From: Martinezella dioscoreae
GTDB lineage: Bacteria > Pseudomonadota > Alphaproteobacteria > Rhizobiales > Rhizobiaceae
Direction: 5' to 3'
DNA length: 64,000 nt
NCBI RefSeq assembly: GCF_009176305.1
Contig: NZ_BLAJ01000001.1
Span: forward strand, 620,001 to 684,000
Shown here in pieces: positions 26,230 to 36,623 of the stretch; position 1 is the stretch's first letter, and every line of letters begins with the position of its first letter. A program made the position numbers and the translations under genes. The notes beneath the pieces are model-generated. The model saw nothing but the letters and a program-made list of their open reading frames with translations. It was not told the DNA's origin and searched no databases.

Positions 26230-26739
26230 TTAGCTATCCTTGGCTTTGGCTTTCGCCATGATTTTTTCCAGGAAGCCCAGCAATAGCGCGGACACGACGA
26301 AGGCCAGATGGATGATGGTGAACCACATCAGCTTGGCGTTGTCGTATTGAGTGGCGTTCAGGAAGATCTGCAGCAGGTGGATCGAGGAAATGGCGACGAT
26401 CGAGGATGCGACCTTGATCTTGAGGCTGCCTGAATCGAGCTTGCCGAGGAAGGAAACCTCACCCTCGGCCTCGTCGAAGCGGCTGACGAAATTCTCGTAG
26501 CCGGAAATCATCACCATGACGATCAGGCTCGCCACCAGGGCGGCATCGATTAGGCCGAGGATCGCAAGGATCATATCGGCCTCTTCATAGACCAGCACGT
26601 TGATCGCGACCTTGTAGAACTTGTAAGCGAACGAAACGGCGTAGACGGCGAGTGAGGCGGCAAGACCGAGATAGAAGATCACCAGAAGCCAGCGACTGGA
26701 GAGAATGATGCGCTCGACCAGCAATTCCAGGGACTTCAT
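26230..26739 (-). CDS. UPF0114 / YqhA family inner-membrane protein
   Basis: 169 residues, four predicted membrane helices. It starts KSLELLVERIILSSRWLL and contains IMVMISGYENFVSR, both diagnostic for the UPF0114 (TIGR00645) family. Function is unknown in all bacteria I can recall. ATG 26739 begins the conserved region; upstream codons are not conserved. It diverges from fhs. Confidence 0.9.
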   Translation of the reverse strand: MKSLELLVERIILSSRWLLVIFYLGLAASLAVYAVSFAYKFYKVAINVLVYEEADMILAILGLIDAALVASLIVMVMISGYENFVSRFDEAEGEVSFLGKLDSGSLKIKVASSIVAISSIHLLQIFLNATQYDNAKLMWFTIIHLAFVVSALLLGFLEKIMAKAKAKDS

Positions 26740-26905
26740 ATCTTTTCCTTCTTCCGCGGTTTGATTGGACGCCGAAAATAGGCATGCCGGCATCGTGAGA
26801 CAAGGCGGCGCGTTTCGATAGGGAGGGGCTTCGCCAACTATTCACACCCGAAACATATTGGTTTATCCCGACAGGGAAATGACCGTATGTTTGGGGGCGA
26901 GACTT

Positions 26906-28588
26906 ATGGCGACGACAGTGGCATCCGATATCGAGATTGCGCGCGCGGCGAAGAAGCTGCCGATTATGGAGATCGGTGCCAAGCTCGGTATTCCGGCGGA
27001 AGATCTCGCACCTTACGGTTACGACAAGGCAAAGATCGGTGCAGCGTTCATTGCAGCACAGGCTGGCAAGAAGGACGGCAAACTGATCCTCGTCACGGCG
27101 ATCAACCCGACGCCTGCGGGTGAGGGCAAGACCACCACGACGGTTGGCCTTGGCGACGGCCTGAACCGCATCGGTAAGAAGGCCGTGGTCTGCGTACGCG
27201 AGGCGTCGCTCGGCCCATGCTTCGGCGTGAAGGGCGGGGCGGCCGGCGGCGGCTATGCGCAGGTTATCCCGATGGAAGATATCAACCTCCATTTCACCGG
27301 CGATTTCCATGCGATCACCTCTGCCCATAATCTGCTTGCCGCGCTGATCGACAACCATATCTATTGGGGCAACGAGCAGAATATCGATATCAGGCGCATC
27401 ACCTGGCGCCGCGCAATGGATATGAACGACCGCGCATTGCGCGATATCGTCTCCTCGCTCGGCGGCGTTGCGAACGGCTTTCCGCGCGAAGGTGGCTTCG
27501 ATATCACCGTCGCCTCCGAGGTGATGGCCATCCTTTGTCTGGCATCCGATCTCAAGGATCTGGAAAAGCGGCTCGGCAACATCATCATCGGCTATCGCCG
27601 CGACCGTACGCCCGTTTATGCCCGCGACCTGAAGGCCGACGGCGCCATGGCCGTGCTCCTGAAGGACGCCATGCAGCCGAACCTTGTGCAGACGTTGGAG
27701 AACAATCCGGCACTGGTGCATGGCGGTCCCTTCGCCAATATCGCCCATGGCTGCAACTCGGTGATTGCGACGCGCACGGCACTGAAGCTTGCCGATTACG
27801 TCGTGACGGAAGCCGGCTTCGGCGCCGATCTGGGTGCGGAGAAATTCTTCGATATCAAATGCCGCAAGTCCGGGCTCTCGCCGGATGCCGCCGTCATCGT
27901 CGCGACCGTGCGGGCCTTGAAGATGAATGGCGGCGTCAAGAAGGACGATCTCGGCAGGGAGAATGTCGAGGCTTTGGTGAAGGGCTGCGCCAATCTCGGC
28001 CGGCATGTCGCCAATGTCCGCAAGTTCGGCGTGCCTGTCGTCGTCGCAATCAATCATTTCGTTTCGGACACGGAAGCCGAAATCGAGGCGCTGAAGAATT
28101 ATGTCGCCCGTCTCGGCGCCGAGGCCATCCTTTGCCGGCACTGGGCCGAGGGCTCGGCGGGCATAACCGATCTCGCGCACAAAGTGGTCGAGCTTGCCGA
28201 ATCCGGCCAGGCGAAATTCCAGCCGCTCTATCCCGATAATCTTCCCTTGCTGGAGAAGATCGAGATCGTGGCCTCCAAGATCTACCATGCCGGCGAGGTG
28301 ACGGCTGACAAGGCCGTGCGAGATCAGCTCAGGTCCTGGGAGGATCAGGGTTACGGGCATCTGCCGGTCTGCATGGCGAAGACGCAATATTCCTTCTCGA
28401 CCGATCCAAATGTTCGGGGAGCACCCGAAGGCCATATCGTACCCGTTCGCGAGGTACGCCTTTCAGCCGGGGCCGGCTTCGTCGTCGTCATCACCGGCGA
28501 GATCATGACCATGCCCGGCCTGCCGAAATCGCCGGCAGCCGAGAGGATTTTCCTTAATGATCAGGGCTACATCGAAGGACTATTTTAA
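26906..28588 (+). CDS. fhs: Formate--tetrahydrofolate ligase
   Basis: 560 residues from ATG 26906, the standard length. It makes 10-formyl-THF from formate, ATP and THF. The ATP-binding loop [45 protein letters not shown] and the C-terminal [19 protein letters not shown] are all diagnostic. It appears as a single transcription unit. In rhizobia it can help use formate or methoxy-derived C1 units. Confidence 0.97.
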   Translation: MATTVASDIEIARAAKKLPIMEIGAKLGIPAEDLAPYGYDKAKIGAAFIAAQAGKKDGKLILVTAINPTPAGEGKTTTTVGLGDGLNRIGKKAVVCVREASLGPCFGVKGGAAGGGYAQVIPMEDINLHFTGDFHAITSAHNLLAALIDNHIYWGNEQNIDIRRITWRRAMDMNDRALRDIVSSLGGVANGFPREGGFDITVASEVMAILCLASDLKDLEKRLGNIIIGYRRDRTPVYARDLKADGAMAVLLKDAMQPNLVQTLENNPALVHGGPFANIAHGCNSVIATRTALKLADYVVTEAGFGADLGAEKFFDIKCRKSGLSPDAAVIVATVRALKMNGGVKKDDLGRENVEALVKGCANLGRHVANVRKFGVPVVVAINHFVSDTEAEIEALKNYVARLGAEAILCRHWAEGSAGITDLAHKVVELAESGQAKFQPLYPDNLPLLEKIEIVASKIYHAGEVTADKAVRDQLRSWEDQGYGHLPVCMAKTQYSFSTDPNVRGAPEGHIVPVREVRLSAGAGFVVVITGEIMTMPGLPKSPAAERIFLNDQGYIEGLF

Positions 28589-28765
28589 GTTCAGAATCCG
28601 ATTCAACCGAGGCCGTTTGAACTCAGAACCTCTGCCGATTCGGCTCCACCTGCAGCAGAGTGCGATGCGGTTCAAGGGAGAAAAACCGCCCGTTCGCTTG
28701 ACGCCATCGGCAACAGGATCGACAACGGACACCGACATCATCGGATGGAAGAGTGGAGGCAGATC

Positions 28766-29611
28766 GTGACTGCAGACAGCCGTGCCAGCTTGGACGATAT
28801 ACGCGCCTTCCATGCGAAAATGATGGCTGCCGCCAGCAACTCGGTGGATGAAAGGCTAGAGCGGGCCTTCCGCCAGGTGCCGCGCGAAGCCTTCATGGGA
28901 CCGGGGCCTTGGCAGATCGTGGTCAAGGGACGCTATCTCGAAACGCCGAGCAGCGATCCTGCCTTTCTCTATCAGAATGTTCTGGTCTCCCTGGACAGAT
29001 CGAAGGGCATCAACAATGGCGAGCCGTTTCTCCATGCCGCTTTCCTGGGTGCCGTCGCGCCCAAGCCCGGCGAAACCGTCGTTCAGATCGGCACGGGGAC
29101 GGGATACTACACCGCCATTCTCTCAACGCTGGTGACACCGGGTGGGCATGTCCATGCCATCGAGATCGATGAGGTATTGGCCGGCCGCACGCGAGACAAC
29201 CTCGCCTCCTATAAAGACGTTTCCGTCATCTGTGCCGATGCGACTTCGTTCGAGCTTCCGGATGCCGATCTGATCTATGTGAGTGCCGGCGTGGTGGCGC
29301 CGCCGAAGTCATGGCTGCAGGCGTTGCGACCCGGAGGCCGGCTCATCGTGCCCTGGCAGGCGAATGAGAGGGTCGGGCTTGCCGTCATAATTACCCGCGA
29401 GGATACCGGATTCAGCGCTCGTGCTTTGATGCCCGCCTATTTCATCCCCTGCATCGGGGCATCCGATCCCATGCAATCCGCGAAAATTCCGAATGGCGGC
29501 GAGGCTCGCTCCATTCGGTCGGTTTGGCTCACTCAGGAGCGAGCGCCGGACGAAACGGCGGTGGCGATCTATAGAGACCTATGGTTCTCGAATGTAGGCC
29601 TCGGGATATGA
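28766..29611 (+). CDS. PCMT-like SAM-dependent methyltransferase
   Basis: About 281 residues related to protein-L-isoaspartate O-methyltransferase. Motifs: the N-terminal helix region with AFRQVPREAFMG, the SAM-binding VQIGTGTGYYTAILS, the acidic HAIEIDE and the late RPGGRLIVPW. The canonical substrate loop differs (YQNVLVSLDRSKGINNGEP), so the substrate may not be isoaspartate. GTG 28766 is 6 bases after TGGAGG and is preferred over ATG 28745. It is longer than classical Pcm (about 210-220) because of a C-terminal extension. Confidence 0.8.
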   Translation: MTADSRASLDDIRAFHAKMMAAASNSVDERLERAFRQVPREAFMGPGPWQIVVKGRYLETPSSDPAFLYQNVLVSLDRSKGINNGEPFLHAAFLGAVAPKPGETVVQIGTGTGYYTAILSTLVTPGGHVHAIEIDEVLAGRTRDNLASYKDVSVICADATSFELPDADLIYVSAGVVAPPKSWLQALRPGGRLIVPWQANERVGLAVIITREDTGFSARALMPAYFIPCIGASDPMQSAKIPNGGEARSIRSVWLTQERAPDETAVAIYRDLWFSNVGLGI

Positions 29612-29654
29612 AGAGATTCAAAGATCATCGTGGGACCAAGCCCACGACGCGTTT

Positions 29655-30503
29655 CTAGTGGCAGTAACGAAAGCCGCCATTCCTTTCGATGACGTCGAGA
29701 TGAAAATGGGTCTCGTGGGCAGCGTCGCTTTCCGGGTCTAGAACCGTCGTGAAATAGAGGCAGGCAGACGCACTGGCCGCACGCTGGAATGCGCCTGTCA
29801 GCGTCGGATCTTCGCGGCGTGGCTCGATTGCGATGGTCTTGCCGTTTTCGAAGGTAAAACTCGCGACATCTATGGCGTTGCCGCGGGCATGCTCGGAGAT
29901 CTTGCCGGTGGAAGCATTGTTGCGCAGCCGGCAGACATAGGTCGATGCCTGATTGATCGTGACGATCTTGCCATTGTCCAATGCCGTCGCTGATGGAATG
30001 ACGCTTTCCTTCATCCATTGAGCCAAAGCGAGAGCGGCTTCGCAGCGCATTTTCCCTTCGGGCTTGAATTCTATGCCCGGCAGCGGAGAGCTAAGCGCGA
30101 TCGGCTTGTCGATGCCGCAGCCATTGCCATCGTCGATGCGGGCGATCTCTTTGAAAGTCGCTCCGATGGCGGTCAGCGCCTTTAGGCAGGCCTGGTGCTG
30201 ATCATCCGGTTCGGAAGCGATGGTCAGGGGCGGACGGGGAGGGCCTTGCATCTGTTGGCCGTTTGTCTGTTCCTCCGGCCGTGGCGCCGGCTTTTCTTCC
30301 GGTTGAGCCGTCGGCTTTTCCGCCGGAACGACAGGGCCGTCCGGTGATGCCGAGGGTTTTTCTGCCGGGATCGGCGCTTTGCCATCCGGCTGAACTTGTT
30401 CCTGATCCGGTTTTTGCTCGGGTATCGGGCCGGTCTGCGGGAGAGAGGCGGCCATGAAAAGGACGGCGGCGGAGACTAATGAAACAATTCTAAACAGCAT
30501 CAA
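29655..30503 (-). CDS. Extensin-like exported protein (LAS metallopeptidase fold)
   Basis: 282 residues. Signal peptide at 1-19, then a Pro/Glu/Lys-rich linker of about 70 residues (repeats like PAEKP), then the extensin-like C-terminal domain. The domain has four or more Cys (QACLKAL, GNGCGID, MRCEAAL, YVCRLR) and the metal-site motifs EHARGNAIDV and ETHFHLD, which match the H-x-D and H-x-H of D-Ala-D-Ala metallopeptidases. A periplasmic role on peptidoglycan is likely by fold; the name extensin reflects only the repeats. Convergent with the methyltransferase. Confidence 0.88.
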   Translation of the reverse strand: MMLFRIVSLVSAAVLFMAASLPQTGPIPEQKPDQEQVQPDGKAPIPAEKPSASPDGPVVPAEKPTAQPEEKPAPRPEEQTNGQQMQGPPRPPLTIASEPDDQHQACLKALTAIGATFKEIARIDDGNGCGIDKPIALSSPLPGIEFKPEGKMRCEAALALAQWMKESVIPSATALDNGKIVTINQASTYVCRLRNNASTGKISEHARGNAIDVASFTFENGKTIAIEPRREDPTLTGAFQRAASASACLYFTTVLDPESDAAHETHFHLDVIERNGGFRYCH

Positions 30504-30633
30504 GTAATTCAGCCAATTCTAATGATGATGCCGATAGAACGCATGAGGCTGTCATTTCGTTGCAATTCAGCAACGTTCGCCTCTTGTCTTAAAAGGTGAC
30601 AATTTTATTCATGATTAAGTGCGCCGAATATAT

Positions 30634-30648
30634 TGACAATAATACTCA
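30634..30648 (+). promoter_or_regulatory. Iron-responsive operator (RirA box) before haem receptor
   Basis: TGACAATAATACTCA fits the rhizobial iron-responsive operator TGA-N9-TCA, bound by RirA when iron is sufficient. It lies about 127 bases upstream of the receptor start in an AT-rich stretch that probably contains the promoter. Binding is inferred. Confidence 0.7.
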
Positions 30649-30774
30649 TGTTTTTTATGCGGCAGAAAGAAGGCGGAATATTTCCGCCCGTTAACAAGAT
30701 AACCTAGCCAGCCCCTTGCCTGCTTTCGACGCAGCAACCAGCCAGCCCGGTGAAGCAATTCGAAAGGAATGGTT

Positions 30775-33006
30775 ATGGTTGTCCGGCGCTCACGCTCGGC
30801 CCTCTTGGCATGCACCGCGTTTCTCGCTCTCGGGCTGGCGACGACGTCTTTTGCGCAAACAGCCGCTCAAAATGAAGAGGCGACGGGCGAGGCCGCCAAG
30901 GGCGATCGAGTCACCAATCTGAAACCGATCGTCGTGAAGGGCAAAGGCAAGGCGAACAAGGATGTGCTTGCCGACTCTCCGACCACGAGCGAGACGACGG
31001 CCAAGGACATCGACGACCAGCAAATCACACGTATCGAGGATCTCGGCCGCAGCACCGAAGTCGGCGTCGGCTTCAACCGTACGACCGGCGGCGTCAATAT
31101 TCGCGGCCTTGGCGACGACCGCGTTTTGACCACCGTCGACGGTATCCAAATTCCTTTCCTTCTTGATGCTTCACGCGAATCGGACGGTGGCATCAACAGC
31201 TTCGATTTCAACGCGCTTTCCAGTGTCGATGTCGTGCGCGGCGCTGATTCCAGCCGTGCCGGTTCGGGTGCTCTCGGCGGAGCTTTCGTGCTGCGCACGC
31301 TGGAGCCGGAAGATCTGATTGCGCCAGGCTCCACCTGGGGTGGCATCTTTAAGTTCGGTTATAATGGTGACGACCGGAGCATTGGCGGTTCGGCCGCTGT
31401 TGCCAAGCGCATCGACAATACCGCCGTTCTCTTCCAGGGCGGCTACACCCACGGTCACGAGCTTGAGAACAACGGCGATGTCGGCGGCTATTCGACCAAG
31501 CGTACAGAAGCGAATCCGGCTGACTACAATCAGAAAAGCGGCCTGTTCAAGATCCGCCAATATACCGACGTCGGCTCCCTCGGTATTACCGCCGAGCACT
31601 ACAACAAGGATAAAGACACGGATTTGATGACCTTGCAGAGCCCGACCGGAAACTTCCGGCCCGGCAATTACAATGGTACAGACAATGTCGAGCGCAATCG
31701 CGTGTCGCTCGATTACAAATATGAAGCCGAGAATGCCGATTCACTGCTTGATACAGCCAATGCCGTTTTCTACTGGCAGAATCTCGTGCGTGAAACCGGT
31801 ACCGCGGGTTACAGATACACGTCGGTTATTGGCGACTATTCTCGTCTTAACGAAATGGAAGACCGCAGTATCGGCTTCAGCGGCAACGCGTCGAAGTCTT
31901 TCGACACCGGCAACCTGCATCACCAGCTCACCTTCGGTCTCGACGTCGCCTTTGACAAGGTTCACCAGTACTCAGCCGGCAAGGATAGCTGCAGCAACCC
32001 ACGCTGGCGCGCTACTTGTGCATTCCTCCATACCAACCAGTCCGACATGCCCGATGTCGATGGCAAGCGCGTCGGCGCCTTCATCGACGACAAGATCGAG
32101 TTGGGCTCCAGCAATTTCTATCTGACGCCGGGTCTGCGCTTCGACTGGTATGATTACTCGCCGAAGAACACGGCTGCCTATCGTGATAGCGCGAACTATG
32201 ATGGCCTGCCCCCCGGACAATCCGACAGCCGCTTCTCGCCGAAGCTGCGCGCATCCTATCAGCCGCAGGACAATGTCGAACTTTATGCGCAGTGGGCGAT
32301 GGCCTTCCGTGCACCTAACGTCAGCGAACTCTATGTGAACTACGGCGTACCTGGCGGCTACGTCAACATCGGCAATCCGAACCTGAAGCCCGAGACCAGC
32401 AACGGCATCGAAATCGGCACCAACCTCGGCGATGACGATTTCGGCGGCCATATCGGCGCCTTCTATAACAAGTACAAGAACTTCATCGACACGCTGAATT
32501 ATCGCGATCCTACGGGCACCTATCCGCTCGGGATCACTGAATACTTCAACCGCGCCAATGTCCGCATGTTCGGTATCGAGGTCAACGCGCACAAGACGTT
32601 CGACAATGGCATCCACGTCAAGGGCTCGCTTGCCTATGTCAACGGCAAGGATTCCGATACTGGCCAGTGGATCGGCTCCGTCGCTCCGGCCAAGGCGGCC
32701 TTCACTGTCGGCTATGCGGCTGATGTCTGGGGAACGGACCTGACTTTCATCACCGCGGCGCGCGAGGCGAAGAAGACAGGCGATACGCTGCAAACCCCTG
32801 CCTACGGTATCTTCGATCTCACAGCCTGGTGGGAACCGGAGCAGGTGAAGGGCCTTAGCATTCGCGGCGGCGTCTACAACATCTTCAACAAGACCTATTA
32901 CGACGCTCTCAACGCACCGTCCTATAGCGGCACGCTGACCCAGCCTGCTTCCTATTATTCCGAACCCGGTCGGACCTTCAAGCTGACGCTGACGCAACGG
33001 TTCTAA
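30775..33006 (+). CDS. hmuR: TonB-dependent haem/haemoglobin receptor
   Basis: 743-residue outer-membrane receptor. Signal peptide ends near TTSFAQ; a TonB-box-like KPIVVKG follows. The plug has GGVNIRGLGDDRVLTTVDGI and VVRGADSSRAGSGALGGAF; the barrel ends LTLTQRF with the terminal Phe. It fits TIGR01785/ShmR-HmuR haemoglobin-haem receptors, with FRAP and NPNL boxes at about residues 520 and 542. The His usually found between these boxes in HemR-type receptors is not present here. ATG 30775 is 6 bases after AAAGGA. The hmuSTUV genes are not in the window. An upstream RirA-type box supports iron repression. Confidence 0.9.
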   Translation: MVVRRSRSALLACTAFLALGLATTSFAQTAAQNEEATGEAAKGDRVTNLKPIVVKGKGKANKDVLADSPTTSETTAKDIDDQQITRIEDLGRSTEVGVGFNRTTGGVNIRGLGDDRVLTTVDGIQIPFLLDASRESDGGINSFDFNALSSVDVVRGADSSRAGSGALGGAFVLRTLEPEDLIAPGSTWGGIFKFGYNGDDRSIGGSAAVAKRIDNTAVLFQGGYTHGHELENNGDVGGYSTKRTEANPADYNQKSGLFKIRQYTDVGSLGITAEHYNKDKDTDLMTLQSPTGNFRPGNYNGTDNVERNRVSLDYKYEAENADSLLDTANAVFYWQNLVRETGTAGYRYTSVIGDYSRLNEMEDRSIGFSGNASKSFDTGNLHHQLTFGLDVAFDKVHQYSAGKDSCSNPRWRATCAFLHTNQSDMPDVDGKRVGAFIDDKIELGSSNFYLTPGLRFDWYDYSPKNTAAYRDSANYDGLPPGQSDSRFSPKLRASYQPQDNVELYAQWAMAFRAPNVSELYVNYGVPGGYVNIGNPNLKPETSNGIEIGTNLGDDDFGGHIGAFYNKYKNFIDTLNYRDPTGTYPLGITEYFNRANVRMFGIEVNAHKTFDNGIHVKGSLAYVNGKDSDTGQWIGSVAPAKAAFTVGYAADVWGTDLTFITAAREAKKTGDTLQTPAYGIFDLTAWWEPEQVKGLSIRGGVYNIFNKTYYDALNAPSYSGTLTQPASYYSEPGRTFKLTLTQRF

Positions 33007-33032
33007 GCCGTTACATCGATGCAGCAAACTTG

Positions 33033-33060
33033 GGCGATGCTTCGGCATCGCCTCTTTTTT
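33033..33060 (+). terminator. Rho-independent terminator of hmuR
   Basis: Perfect 8-bp stem GGCGATGC (33033-33040) / GCATCGCC (33045-33052) with a TTCG tetraloop, then TCTTTTTT. It starts 27 bases after the receptor stop codon. Confidence 0.95.
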
Positions 33061-33093
33061 GCTCTCCCGCGTGGCATCGGGCGATCTGCGCAA

Positions 33094-33122
33094 TTGTAAA
33101 TGGCAGCGTTCGATGCTATTCG
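33094..33122 (+). promoter_or_regulatory. Candidate promoter of the leader ORF / ABC-F unit
   Basis: TTGTAA (33094-33099), a 17-base spacer, then TATTCG (33117-33122) resemble a housekeeping -35/-10 pair. It lies after the hmuR terminator and about 45 bases before a short ORF. Only a pattern match. Confidence 0.35.
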
Positions 33123-33168
33123 AACAACGCAGTCTTTAACCGTCGAGAAAAGAAGAGAGGAGGACCGT

Positions 33169-33240
33169 ATGACCAAGATAGTCTGGCATATTCGCCAGTT
33201 CGGTCCGACTCGTGCCCTGCAGATGCGTTTGCAGGGCTGA
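33169..33240 (+). CDS. Short leader ORF (23 aa) before the ABC-F gene
   Basis: ATG 33169 follows AGAGGAGGA with good spacing and opens a 23-codon frame starting MTKIVWHIRQFG and ending MRLQG. A 7-bp hairpin (CCCTGCA 33215-33221 with TGCAGGG 33230-33236) covers its 3' end. ABC-F resistance genes in other bacteria are often controlled by ribosome stalling on such leaders, so regulation of the downstream gene is a reasonable inference. Beyond the ORF, 33241-33427 holds no further gene that I can support. The translation itself is unproven. Confidence 0.45.
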   Translation: MTKIVWHIRQFGPTRALQMRLQG

Positions 33241-33427
33241 TCAGAGGCTGTTTTCTCACTCAATCCTTCTGGTCTGCCCTTTGGGCGACGCGAGCTCGCG
33301 CACCTACGTGGCCGCGTCATGACATGTTTTCGAGCATTGGCCTGCTTTGGCCATCGGCATAGGCGTAGCGCGGCAAAAGGAGCCGCCGGCGATGTCTTGA
33401 GATGCTCGATCGAGACCGGAAAAGACC

Positions 33428-34951
<1,524 letters not shown>

Positions 34952-34965
34952 GGAGGGCGGAATCC

Positions 34966-35868
34966 TCAGGCGGCCGACGGGTGCGAAAACAGATTGGCCG
35001 CCATAAAATCCACAAAGGCACGTATCTTCGGGGACAGGTAGCGGCTCGTGGGCCACAATACGCGAAAGATGCCTGTCTTCGCGATATGGTCTTCGAGCAG
35101 CGGCACAAGCTGGCCGTCCGCGATTTGCGTGCTGACGGCAAAGGGCGGCAGGCACGTGATGCCGAAGCCGTTTTCGGCTAGGTGGATGAGCGGTTCGATG
35201 GTGCTGGCGATCGTCGTCGTCGGCAAAGCGAGCCGCAACTCCTCCCCATTGCGCGCCAGAGGCCACGGCTCCAGCTTGCCCGTGCTGGGATAGCGATGAT
35301 GCAAGCATTTGTGCTGAAGCAGGTCTTCAGGTGCAAGCGGGATTCCTTCCGCTTTCAGATAGTTGGGTGCGGCGACGATTTGAAAGCGGAATGTACCGAG
35401 CTTGCGGCTCATCAGCCTCGTATCCCTGACATCGCCGGTTCGGATGACCGCATCGAATCCCTCCTCGATCACATCGACCAGCCGATCGGTAAAATCCAGA
35501 TCCAGCGTGATATCGGGATAGGTGCGCATGAAGGCCGATATCGCCGGCATCAACAGCATTCCGGCCAGGGGGAGGCTGACGCGAAGGTGGCCGCGAGGAG
35601 CCGCATGCGATTTCGAAAGCTCCGCCTGAGCCGTATCCAGCTCTGAGATGATGCGCCGGCAGGTGTCGAGGAAGAAGCTGCCTTCTTCGGTCAGCGTCAT
35701 GCTGCGGGTCGAGCGGTGAAAGAGGCGAACGCCCATCTCCCGCTCCAGGCGGGCGATTGCCTTGCCGACGGCGGAGCTCGAAAGACCGAGCCGGCGCGCG
35801 CCCGCAACGAAGCTGCCGCCTTCCGCCGTCTGTACGAAGATCCCAAGCGTTCCAAGCCTATCCATCAC
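34966..35868 (-). CDS. LysR-type transcriptional regulator
   Basis: 300 residues. N-terminal winged HTH with FVQTAEGGSFVAGARRLGLS and SSAVGKAIARLEREMGVRLFHR; substrate-binding domain from about residue 90 (RGHLRVSLPLAGMLLMPAI). It belongs to the CrgA-like LysR group. Divergent from a small monooxygenase-fold gene 120 bases away, with a palindrome between them; it is probably the regulator of that gene. The inducer is unknown. Confidence 0.92.
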   Translation of the reverse strand: MMDRLGTLGIFVQTAEGGSFVAGARRLGLSSSAVGKAIARLEREMGVRLFHRSTRSMTLTEEGSFFLDTCRRIISELDTAQAELSKSHAAPRGHLRVSLPLAGMLLMPAISAFMRTYPDITLDLDFTDRLVDVIEEGFDAVIRTGDVRDTRLMSRKLGTFRFQIVAAPNYLKAEGIPLAPEDLLQHKCLHHRYPSTGKLEPWPLARNGEELRLALPTTTIASTIEPLIHLAENGFGITCLPPFAVSTQIADGQLVPLLEDHIAKTGIFRVLWPTSRYLSPKIRAFVDFMAANLFSHPSAA

Positions 35869-35880
35869 GGCTCCCGATTG

Positions 35881-35895
35881 CGGAATATAATTCCG
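35881..35895. promoter_or_regulatory. Palindrome in the LysR-ABM intergenic region
   Basis: CGGAAT-ATA-ATTCCG is a perfect 6-bp inverted repeat, 12 bases from the LysR start codon. Its size and place suit a LysR operator site. Inference from symmetry and position. Confidence 0.45.
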
Positions 35896-35990
35896 ATCTT
35901 ATGTGAATACCGGATCATTTATCCGCTATCTCACTCTCGATATCCAGTGCCGGTGCGGCACATGAAGCCGCTTTTTCGAAAGGAACCGCA

Positions 35991-36356
35991 ATGGATACGA
36001 TTTCCGCCCATTTCACCGCCCAGCCGCAGCCGACCACCTTCATCGTCAATGTCATCCACGTTCATCCCGGCAAGCAGGAAGAAGCCTTCCGCGTGATCCA
36101 GGATGTTGTTCACTATGTCGCCGAACGGAAAGAAGGATTCCTCTGGAGCAATCTTGCCAAGAGCACGGACGGCCTGACGGTTGTGAATATCGAAGCCATC
36201 AAGGGCGCCGGCAATGTCGACGAATTCTTCTCCGATCCAGTTTTTGTCGAGAAATTCCGCAGGCTCGATGACGTTTCGACAAGTGAATTCCACACCTACA
36301 CTGTTGGCGATCTGGTTTTGCCGAAGCTCGGCGGCGGTGAAGGCGCCAGTGTCTAA
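35991..36356 (+). CDS. Antibiotic biosynthesis monooxygenase (ABM) domain protein
   Basis: 121 residues with a ferredoxin-like ABM fold: FIVNVIHVHPGKQEEAFRVI, then a central EGFLWSNLAKS strand-loop and VVNIEAIKG. Members are small cofactor-free oxygenases or quinone/haem-binding proteins. AAAGGAACC precedes ATG 35991. It is divergent from, and likely controlled by, the LysR gene. Substrate unknown. Confidence 0.82.
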   Translation: MDTISAHFTAQPQPTTFIVNVIHVHPGKQEEAFRVIQDVVHYVAERKEGFLWSNLAKSTDGLTVVNIEAIKGAGNVDEFFSDPVFVEKFRRLDDVSTSEFHTYTVGDLVLPKLGGGEGASV

Positions 36357-36423
36357 GGCGTTGTAATCGATAGCAAGCAGATGCCGCCTCTTCGTTGCCG
36401 GAAACTTTCCTTCCATCTTCCGC

Positions 36424-36452
36424 TTGCGCATCGCGGCATCTCACGCTAACAA
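36424..36452 (+). promoter_or_regulatory. Promoter of the trp leader
   Basis: TTGCGC (36424-36429), 17-base spacer, TAACAA (36447-36452). Counting 8 bases on puts the transcription start at or next to the A of the trpL ATG (36461), which agrees with the leaderless trpL of Sinorhizobium meliloti. There is no ribosome binding site before that ATG. Confidence 0.55.
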
Positions 36453-36460
36453 TTCCCGCC

Positions 36461-36508
36461 ATGAACACGTCCTTGAACAACATTGCAGTTTGGTGGTGGG
36501 CACGCTGA
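36461..36508 (+). CDS. trpL: Tryptophan leader peptide
   Basis: 15-codon ORF, MNTSLNNIAVWWWAR, with three consecutive Trp codons. It is the sensor of the trpE(G) attenuator: if Trp-tRNA is scarce the ribosome stalls at the Trp codons and the terminator downstream does not form. The closely similar peptide of S. meliloti (peTrpL) and the released attenuator RNA (rnTrpL) also act in trans; the same could hold here. Confidence 0.95.
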   Translation: MNTSLNNIAVWWWAR

Positions 36509-36545
36509 GGCGGCCTCGACCAATCGTGTTCAAAGACGACGAGTG

Positions 36546-36576
36546 AGCCGCCCGAGATTTCGAGGCGGCTTTTTTG
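36546..36576 (+). terminator. trp attenuator terminator
   Basis: Stem AGCCGCC (36546-36552) / GGCGGCT (36564-36570), extendable inside the loop, followed by TTTTTT. It ends 47 bases before trpE(G). The segment just after trpL (about 36508-36516, GGCGGCC) can pair with the left arm and would form the competing antiterminator. Confidence 0.9.
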
Positions 36577-36623
36577 TTATATTGGCCGCCTGTCATCCGG
36601 GCCCGACAACGGAGTGAGGAACA

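Noticed and set aside
26740..26905. Possible folate riboswitch before fhs
   Set aside because: No conserved core recognised by eye; the interval is short and also serves the divergent UPF0114 gene.
26585..28435. 616-codon open frame on the minus strand
   Set aside because: Antisense to fhs, which is unmistakable; the predicted protein has no recognisable domain.
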